A stretch of 64,000 bases of DNA from Stenocarpella maydis (taxonomy: Eukaryota; Ascomycota; Sordariomycetes; Diaporthales; Diaporthaceae), in NCBI GenBank assembly GCA_002270565.1, contig NQMI01000016.1, forward strand, positions 288,236-352,235. Reading direction: 5' to 3'. The position numbers and the translations under genes were made by a program. Below, piece by piece: positions 57,741 through 64,000 of the stretch. Position 1 is the first letter of the stretch; every line of letters begins with the position of its first letter. Below the pieces are notes generated by a model. The model was not told the origin of the DNA and did no database searches. It saw only the letters and a program-made list of their open reading frames with translations.

Positions 57741-57968
57741 ACCATGACGAGTTCAAGACCCCGCTGGGGTCGCCGCTCGTCAGCGCGGCGCAGGGGCTGT
57801 CGCTCGGCGACGGCGAGGACGAAAAGGCGAACGGCGGCGCGGCCGTCTCGGAGAAGGCTGGCGAGACGGAGGAGGTTCCCAACGGCAGGGCGTTGGCTGC
57901 GGCATAGATCACGTATGAGGAAGGGGGGAATGGGGCAGAAGAAGGCGAAGGAAGCCTGCGTGTGGTAG
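56251..57968 (+). CDS. Sec14-like CRAL-TRIO lipid-transfer protein, 3' end probably frameshifted
   Basis: Exons 56251-56648, 56783-57137 and 57258-57968 give 487 residues as read; introns of 134 and 120 nt start GTTGGT and GTGAGC and end CAG. The N-terminal CRAL-TRIO-N helices show DDPTLLRFLRARRW and TEEWRRA. The lipid-binding domain follows with GIPLYLFEIRHLD, STNIVDVGGVSLKQFW, HYPETLDRIF, IIGAPAFFSTVWGWVKRWFD and IPAQYGGTLDF. Known family role is phosphatidylinositol/phosphatidylcholine exchange and Golgi or lipid signalling. After about residue 380 the frame becomes Pro/Arg-rich noise, while another frame carries an acidic tail (DDHDEFKTPLGSPLVSA to a stop at 57905-57907). One extra base in the C run at 57674-57677 would join them, so the annotated end may be wrong. 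Confidence 0.85.
56687..56734. repeat. TA/TG dinucleotide tract inside intron 1 of the Sec14-like gene
   Basis: About 48 bp of ATATAT/GTGTATATACAC, nearly palindromic. Expected to be length-variable. Confidence 0.85.
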
Positions 57969-58741
57969 TAGGGAAGAGGTATGCTCGGGGGGGGGGAGAC
58001 GGGGCTGTTATTAGATTATGCCGTTTCTGGCTGTACAACAGATCCGAGAGGCATTTGGGAACCAGGACACTTGAGGGTATAATTTGCATGGGTCTTTTTT
58101 TTTTTGAATATAGACACTGGAGGGCATTCTGGACAGGGTGTATAGTCCAGGCCCGGCGGGAGAGTAGAGATGGAAGGGCCCGTCGGGCGTAAATTGGGGG
58201 AAAGCATTTTTAGTACTGATATAACAAGGCCGGCTTGGATGGATTAGACGACCACCAGCGACAGGCTGTTGGAAATTTGCATCTTGTTTCTATCTATGAA
58301 TGTATATGAATGCTGGGTCTCTGGATGTCTATATGTCTATCCAGCCATGTATTTGGGCATCGCGTATTTGACGAGGCCATCTCAGCCACCATGGGCTGAC
58401 GCGGCCACAAAGCCGTCCAGCGATTCCCGAGGAGGGGCTTGGCTGCACTGATGCCCCTAGGAACTCCCATTATAACTTCTCTTTCTTTATGCATCTGTCG
58501 TCGGCCTGGACTGTTGCTAACAGAAGACACTGAATAGGTCGTCGCATCCCCTAGCTGCAGACGAGGCTTCTCGGGTTGGCGCAGCTCGGCTCCGTGCAGA
58601 GCCTCCGTGCCTAGCTGGCGAGCCTGTGCCAGCACGGCTGGAAGGCTGGCCGATGTCATCCCAGAACTGGCCCTCACGAGCTATGCGTCGAAATCCCATA
58701 GTGTATATATATTTATATATAATATACCACCAAATGCCTCC
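57969..58741. other. Spacer between convergent genes
   Basis: 3' regions of the Sec14-like and HAD phosphatase genes; T-run near 58096-58105. No gene seen. Confidence 0.5.
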
Positions 58742-59515
58742 TCACTCGGCGCCCGGGCCATCCGCCAGCGCAGAGGCGGCCCTGCGGCGGCGCCACTCGG
58801 CGACGCCCCTGGCCACCTCGGCCCAGGAGACGCCGTCGCGCACAAGGCACATTGTGACGCCGAGGCTCTCCGTGTCGCGGTTGCGGACCTCGTCGTCAAA
58901 AAAGAGGAACTCGGCGTATGGGATCCCGGTGCGCTTGTGCAGGGCCTCCATGTGGCGCAGCTTGGAGCTGGGGTATATCTCGAGCCCCGCGTCGAAGAGG
59001 TCGATGGCCTTGCGGGGCTTGCCCGCCGCGGACGACGACGACGACGAAGACTTCTTCTTGCTGCTGCTGCTGCTGCTGCCGCCGCCGCCGCCGCCTCCTC
59101 CCTCGTCCGGGCTCGCTTGTTGTTGTGCCGGCGGGTGCACGTACAGCAGCTTGAGCATCTCGCGGGCGAGGTCGGGGGCGCAGGTGCGGCTCGCGACGCC
59201 GAGGCGGACGCCCAGCTGGGGGAGGGCGTGCAGCACGGCGGGGACGTCCGCGTAGAAGGAAAAGTGCTCGCCGACCTTGTCGGCGACGGAGGTGTTGTTT
59301 GAGCCGGGGACAGGCTTGAGGCTGGAGCCGCTGACGTGGGTGTCGACCCAGAAGGGCCAGAGGGTGTAGTCGAGGTCGAAGACGAAGAGCCTGGGGAGGG
59401 GCCCGCCGTCAGTGAGGATCGGGGGCAGGTTGGGGATAATCGAGGCGGTGGACAGGTCCGAGGTCGAGGAGGCTATGGTGCTGAAGGTGGAGGACTTGGC
59501 GAGTTTCTTGGGCAT
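58742..59515 (-). CDS. MDP-1-like HAD phosphatase
   Basis: Single exon. The start at 59515 (MPKKLAKSSTF) gives 257 residues; an upstream in-frame Met at 59584 would add 23 Arg/Ser-rich residues and is less convincing. HAD motif I is FDLDYTLWPFW with Asp47 (nucleophile) and Asp49 (acid/base). Motif II is GVASRT, and motif IV FFDDE. DLFDAGLEIYPSSKLRH is the MDP-1 signature that precedes it. A low-complexity insert (Gly8-Ser6-Lys3-Ser7, residues about 143-166) lies between motifs II and III/IV in a loop. Family members are Mg-dependent phosphatases acting on phosphotyrosine-like or sugar phosphates, possibly in protein-glycation repair. The insert is probably lineage-specific. Confidence 0.88.
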   Translation of the reverse strand: MPKKLAKSSTFSTIASSTSDLSTASIIPNLPPILTDGGPLPRLFVFDLDYTLWPFWVDTHVSGSSLKPVPGSNNTSVADKVGEHFSFYADVPAVLHALPQLGVRLGVASRTCAPDLAREMLKLLYVHPPAQQQASPDEGGGGGGGGSSSSSSKKKSSSSSSSAAGKPRKAIDLFDAGLEIYPSSKLRHMEALHKRTGIPYAEFLFFDDEVRNRDTESLGVTMCLVRDGVSWAEVARGVAEWRRRRAASALADGPGAE

Positions 59516-60824
59516 CGTCGCGGCTGGCTGGCTGGCCCGGCTGCCGAGTGAGCGCGAGGACCGGGTATGAGGGCGGCGAGCCACGGAGGAGAGGTCGCGT
59601 GGTGAGCAGGCAGGGCGCGGCCGAGGATGAGGGAGCGGGGAGCAGAAGTAGGGTCCGGCTTGGAGCTGTGATTAGGTTTGATGGGCGTCGCGCGTGGCTG
59701 TCGATTTGCAGGTTGGATGGACAGGCGGAGTAATACACAAAGACTGGAGGAACTGCGCGGCTTATGTCTGGCTGGTGTCGCCTTCAGCGAATGGTATTGT
59801 TGTGGATTGTGGTCGAAAAGTGTAAATGTGTTTCCTTGGTTGTCGGATTTGCCCCCCTTCGAGCATGATGGATGATGATGTCGGTCGCTGCGGCTCCCTT
59901 ATCGGCTCACGATAAGAAATGGTGCCTCTGCTCCAACCCTTTCAGCCTTTGCTGCCTTCTCAACTCACTCACCAATTACCCCACATTCCCCAACTTTAGT
60001 GTACCACATCTGGATGGTATGCTTATTCTACTTCTTATACGGAGTACTCCAGCTCTAACTTGCGGATATCCGGATGTCCTGCTGGCAGGATGCCTTCCGG
60101 AGTGAATTCCACGGTGGAGGGTTGTTCGATAAACCAGGTACGAACTGGCTGCCAATGTGGATTGCTAATGAATTATCAATGTGGTGCTTGCTCTCGTGAG
60201 GTGGGTAGACTGACTGCAGTTGGATATACCCAATACCGTCGCGAAAATGTTTTCCCACCGCCTCAGACATGTGCTGCCCATCCTGCGTATTCCCGGCTGT
60301 TTAAAACAACTGCCGCCCTCCCTAGGTGCCAAGCCAAGGTCCTCCGAAAGCTCTCCTTCTTGCTGTGGCACCACATGCCGCCATGCCAGAGTTGATCCGA
60401 CAAGATGGAGCTTCCCCACCGCTGGACCTCCCGCGGGGATCATGGCGGTGCTTGGACTAGCATTCTGGGTCAAGACGTCACGGCCCGACCAAGGGGTCCT
60501 GTCCCAAGTCCCAGTCCTCGTCTCGCCTCGTCTCGTCGCACACATATAGATGCCGATGTCTTGCCTTCGCTACCAACCCTCCCCTCCATCAACCACCAAT
60601 TACGGAAATACGGAATTGTTGCTTGGCTATAAGACTTTATTCCCATATCTGATAGCCTGATCTGGTCTGGTCTGGTCTCGCTTCCCACCAGGCTTGGAGT
60701 ATACCTCGTAAAGTCGTTCTTGTTTCAACACTGTAACTATCACTATCTATCTCCACGACAGCTGGGACAGCCAGACCATTTACACAGGATCAAGTCGGTC
60801 CGCCTCACCTCGCACGCGTCCAAG
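59516..60824. other. Spacer between divergent genes
   Basis: Shared promoter region of the HAD phosphatase (left, minus) and the VOC protein (right, plus). One TACGGAGTA motif at 60038-60046 and a TCTGG(TC)n repeat near 60660-60680. No gene called. Confidence 0.5.
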
Positions 60825-62000
60825 ATGGCCGACGTCCAAAACAGCCCAGACAAGATCCAGCTCCATCGCATCGCACATGTCTACTACAAGTACAGCACAG
60901 AGGAGGTGGATGCCGCCCGCTTCTTCATGACCGACTTCGGCTTCTTCGAGACCAAGCGCGTCGGCCCAAGGACCTACTACCGAGGATACGGCTCCGAGCC
61001 CTTTGTGCTCTGCGTAGAGGCCTCCACCAAGACAGAGTTTGGCGGTGCCGCATTCGCCGTCGACTCCCTGGCTGAGCTGGAAAAGGCCGCCAAGATCCTG
61101 CCCGCCGAGGTCAAGCCGACGGGCATCTACGACCTGGTCGATGCGCCTGGCGGCGGGAAGGCCCTCACCTTCTTCGACCCTGTCGATGGGTTCCCAATGC
61201 ACCTGGTCTATGGCCAGGAGAAGGTCGAGGAGCTGGACCCCAAGTTCCCAGAGCTGAAGCTGAACTTTGTGAGTGCCCTTCAGGATGGCCGCTCGAGGTG
61301 CGCATGAGCTGACTGGGTCAAAATCGCAGCCTGAGAAGCAGAACCGAGAGACCAACCAGTTTCAGCGCTTTGAAAAGCGCCCGACGCCAGTACACAAATT
61401 GGGTCATTACGGCATGTGTGTGACAAATTTCAAGAAGTGCTACGAGTTCTACATAAAATACTTCAATTTCTACCCCAGCGAGGTACGCGCGCCCCCCAAA
61501 TGGCAATCCCCCCCCCCTGCAGTGGACAAAACGAAGCTGACACCCCCGGAACCAGCTGAACTACAACGACGAGAACGAGGACATCACCGTCTTCTTCCGG
61601 CTGGACCGCGGCGACGAGAAGGTCGACCACCACTGCTTCTTCTTCTTCGAGGGTCCCAAGCCCCACGTCCACCACTCGTCCTTCGAGACACACGACTTTG
61701 ACGCCCAGGTCCTCGGCCACGACTGGCTGCGCCACAAGGGCTACGAGAACTGCTGGGGCGTGGGCCGCCACATCATGGGCAGCCAGATCTTCGACTACTG
61801 GTTCGACCCCTCCCGATTCATCCTCGAGCACTACGTCGACGGCGACCTGCTCGACCGCAAGTACCCGACCCAGCGGACAAAGGCGAGCCCCGATGGGCTG
61901 CACGTCTGGGGTGAGTGGCTTCCTGTTTCTTCCCTTCTTGGGTAATATATCGTGCTGACCGTTCGCAGGACCCGACTTGCCGCCTACTTTCCTGACATGA
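60825..62000 (+). CDS. Two-domain VOC protein, extradiol (catechol 2,3-) dioxygenase-like
   Basis: Exons 60825-61268, 61330-61482, 61556-61910 and 61969-62000 give 327 residues; introns of 61, 73 and 58 nt have consensus ends. The start at 60825 (MADVQNSPDKIQLHRIAHVY) begins at the conserved first strand; an in-frame Met at 60720 is probably UTR. The first VOC module has HRIAHVYYKY, FFETKRVGPRTYYRGYGSEP and LVDAPGGGKALTFFDPVDGF. The second begins KLGHYGMCVTNFKKCYEFY. Likely Fe ligands are His174, His239 (PHVHHSSFE) and Glu290 (FILEHYVDGD), the 2-His-1-carboxylate set of type I extradiol dioxygenases. FDYWFDPSRF is typical of bacterial and fungal homologues. A role in aromatic-compound ring cleavage is inferred; no pathway partner lies next to it. 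Confidence 0.88.
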
Positions 62001-62899
62001 GTGCTGTTGCGATGGCAATTCCTGGGGCGGTGGAGGACAGTCTGGTAATGCGGATCGAAAGCAAAGTGCTCGTTTGGTTAGGATGCGCTCACTTACGAAA
62101 TCAAACATATTGTATCGGAGGTGTCGACGGGGACGGCAGACTGTATGAATTAAGTTAGGATTGTGATGTCTCAGCTTGCAGAACGGACGTTGACAAGGGT
62201 TTAGTGCTCGGGGTCATAGATGCGAGCTCTCCACCCGAGATCACGAGGATAAGCTGCACACAATAAAGCTCTGGCTAGGTCTTCTGGGCTCTCGCTCCCC
62301 ATGCCCTGACACTTTTTCACTGCTATGGTAATGCTTTTACGCTGATCCGGAAGGCCGGCAGCCGGCCCTCAGGCACCCATGAGTCAGACGCACTCGCTTG
62401 GTATATCAACCGTTTGGTAAGTTGTATTGCTGTGGCTATCAGCATAGAAGTAGGAGACGTCGAGGTTTGTAAGTATGGAGGTTTGACGGCGGCTCATGAT
62501 ACCCGGTGATATACCACAGCCTGGACTCCATTCCCGGTATCTTCCAGGGCCTTGCCACAATTGTCCTCAGGGAAATCCTCCAGGGAAAGGTCGACTGAGG
62601 CTCTGACGGGGCGATGGATGCTATTACTGATGTCGACCTAGGTAGATTGTACAATGATTTACACACATGTCACGTACCGGATTCTGCTCTGGAATTTGTT
62701 TCTTTTTCGAGGGTTATATATACAACCCCTGGCCGTTTCCATTGGCTTGTGATACTTTTCTGCTGCTGCTGCTCCTGCTCCTCCTGCGGCTGCTGCCTCT
62801 GCTGTCAGATGGTCCCCCTGGCCTGTCGAATGCCATTGCCGCTGCTGCCTTTGTCCCCTTTGATCTCATTTCCGTTGTTGCCATCGTTGGTGTTGCTGC
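62001..62899. other. Spacer between convergent genes
   Basis: No supported gene. A plus-strand frame with a Leu run (62667-63020) comes from a CTG/CTC microsatellite near 62758-62800 and overlaps the next gene; it was rejected. Confidence 0.5.
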
Positions 62900-63910
62900 C
62901 TATGAGACAAGTGTCATGAATCTGAAGGCCGCGATAGGCCTTGGTCCGTATGTGGACCATCCAACTACCTTAACCGCAGACACCTTGGCCCTCGCACCGT
63001 ATGCAGCAATCAGCCCATGAATTGGAACGCATCGCCACCAGGCCGGCGTCGCCGGATCCATGACCCAGCGGATGGACTTCTCGTCGCGGGACGTGATAGG
63101 CACTTGGATAGCCTCCACCCAGGTCACGGTCTTGCCCCAGGTGTGGTTGATGAACTTGATCTGTTGCTCGTCTGCGCTTAGTTCCTGCGCACTACCCTAT
63201 ATCCGCTGCCCCCGTGGCCGGGACAGGCGGGTATGAAGATAACATTTTAAGGCACGTACCTCTTTGAAGTTCAGATTAAAGGGGTTGTTGAGAGGGGGGT
63301 CAATGAGCCGCGTACGCTTCTCGACAATGTGGACGTTGGGGTGTCTCATCAGAGCCTGCCGGATCTCATGGCCCTGCGACCAGACCGACGACTCCGAGAC
63401 GGTGCAGGACTTGAGCCTCGGGAAGAAATCGAGGGACACTGCGAACGACCAGGGCCACCCGACGCGCTCCCCGCGCAGGAACCTGTCCGGGCCGCGGGAC
63501 GGCTCGGTGGCGACGTCCCGCAGGTGCTGGACGTGCCGGCGGGCCGCGGCGGGGATGCGGCCCAGGAAGAAGCCGCGGGAGAAGGAGGCGCAGCCGTTGC
63601 GGACGACGGTGAGGGACCAGTAGAGGGCGATGGCCTCGTTGTAGACGGCGGCGCAGGCGAGCAGCAGCAGGCGGTTTGCCATGTTGGCGCTCTGGTCCCT
63701 GAAGACGCTGCGGCGGCCGGTGGCGGGGACGGCGGCGGCGGCGTCGGGAGGGGGGTCCATGGTCAGGACGATCTCGGAGCCGGCGAAGGTCTCCTCGTAG
63801 ATCTTGTTGCGGACCTCCGCGGGCAGCTTCTTGAACAAGGGGGAGTTGGTGTGGCCATGGGCCTGAGGACCAGCGCCGTTGATGCCGGGGGTGTGCTCCT
63901 GCTGGTCCAT
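62900..63910 (-). CDS. Fungal F-box-like hypothetical protein
   Basis: Exons 63910-63260 and 63196-62900 (63-nt intron, GTACGT..TAG) give 315 residues. The N-terminus LFKKLPAEVRNKIYEETFAG is the F-box-like opening of a large family of fungal proteins of unknown function. The rest is helical and Arg-rich, with RLLLLACAAVYNEAIALYW (typical of the family second helix), RHVQHLRDVA and FFPRLKSCTV. The second exon contains WGKTVTWVEAIQVPI, DEKSIRWVMDPATPAWW and IAAYGARAKVSAVKVVGWST. No enzymatic motifs. Function unknown; the F-box-like part suggests protein-protein contact. Confidence 0.72.
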
Positions 63911-64000
63911 GATGCTTTCTTTTCCCTTTGTTTCTTTTCTTTTCTTTTCCTTTCTTTTTTCCCTTTCTTACTTTTTATGTTTGCCGGGGGAAGGGGGGGG
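63911..64000 (-). promoter_or_regulatory. Pyrimidine/purine-rich core promoter tract
   Basis: TTTCTTTTCTTTTCC-type tract directly upstream of the 63910 start (purine-rich on the coding strand). Such tracts are common in fungal 5' regions; no specific factor site can be named. Confidence 0.4.

Noticed and set aside
62667..63020. Leu-run protein on the plus strand
   Set aside because: Driven by a CTG/CTC microsatellite and overlaps the second exon of the minus-strand gene at 62900-63910.

Overview
The window is nuclear DNA of a filamentous ascomycete, most likely a Sordariomycete. The evidence is short spliceosomal introns (mostly 54-134 nt, GT..AG, with CTGAC/CTAAC-like branch sites), fungal protein families (a NACHT-type NLR, an AA9 lytic polysaccharide monooxygenase with a CBM1, a fungal PQQ/AA12-type dehydrogenase, a pisatin-demethylase-like P450, F-box proteins), GC-rich genes in AT-rich spacers, and a transposon whose reading frames are broken by stops of the kind left by repeat-induced point mutation (RIP). 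Gene models were spliced by eye from reading-frame continuity and splice-site consensus; no similarity search was run.

Layout. 1-6.1 kb: a NACHT NLR gene cut by the left edge, then a 961-residue secreted-repeat plus multi-membrane protein. 6.1-11.5 kb: gene-empty spacer. 11.5-15.2 kb: a 1,215-residue low-complexity/coiled-coil protein. 15.2-21.6 kb: spacer holding a decayed aminoglycoside-phosphotransferase-like gene. 21.6-22.6 kb: the AA9 gene. 22.6-32 kb: F-box gene remains, an intact two-exon F-box gene and a foldback repeat element. 32-35.3 kb: a POT/PTR2 peptide transporter and a broken LD-carboxypeptidase-like gene. 35.9-39.96 kb: a RIP-damaged Tc1/mariner-type transposon with about 111-bp terminal inverted repeats and a second, unidentified decayed ORF; its right end appears twice around a 6-N assembly gap. 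41.5-45.4 kb: an SDR/3-beta-HSD-like gene and a six-exon P450. 47.5-64 kb: the gene-dense part, with a membrane-anchored surface protein, a small acidic protein, an AA12-like quinoprotein dehydrogenase, a Sec14-like lipid transfer protein (3' end probably frameshifted), an MDP-1-like HAD phosphatase, a two-domain VOC extradiol-dioxygenase-like protein and a fungal F-box-like hypothetical gene.

How the genes relate. No large biosynthetic cluster is visible. The AA9 and AA12-like genes would both serve extracellular oxidative attack on plant polysaccharides but lie 29 kb apart. The P450 and SDR are adjacent on one strand and could share a small-molecule pathway. Four broken genes (phosphotransferase, F-box, LD-carboxypeptidase, a hydrolase fragment) plus transposon and foldback repeats in 18-41 kb mark a decaying accessory stretch between better conserved flanks. 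The most unusual items are the foldback element with inverted arrays of about 23-bp units, the cargo ORF of the transposon, and the repeat-ectodomain membrane protein at 3-6 kb.
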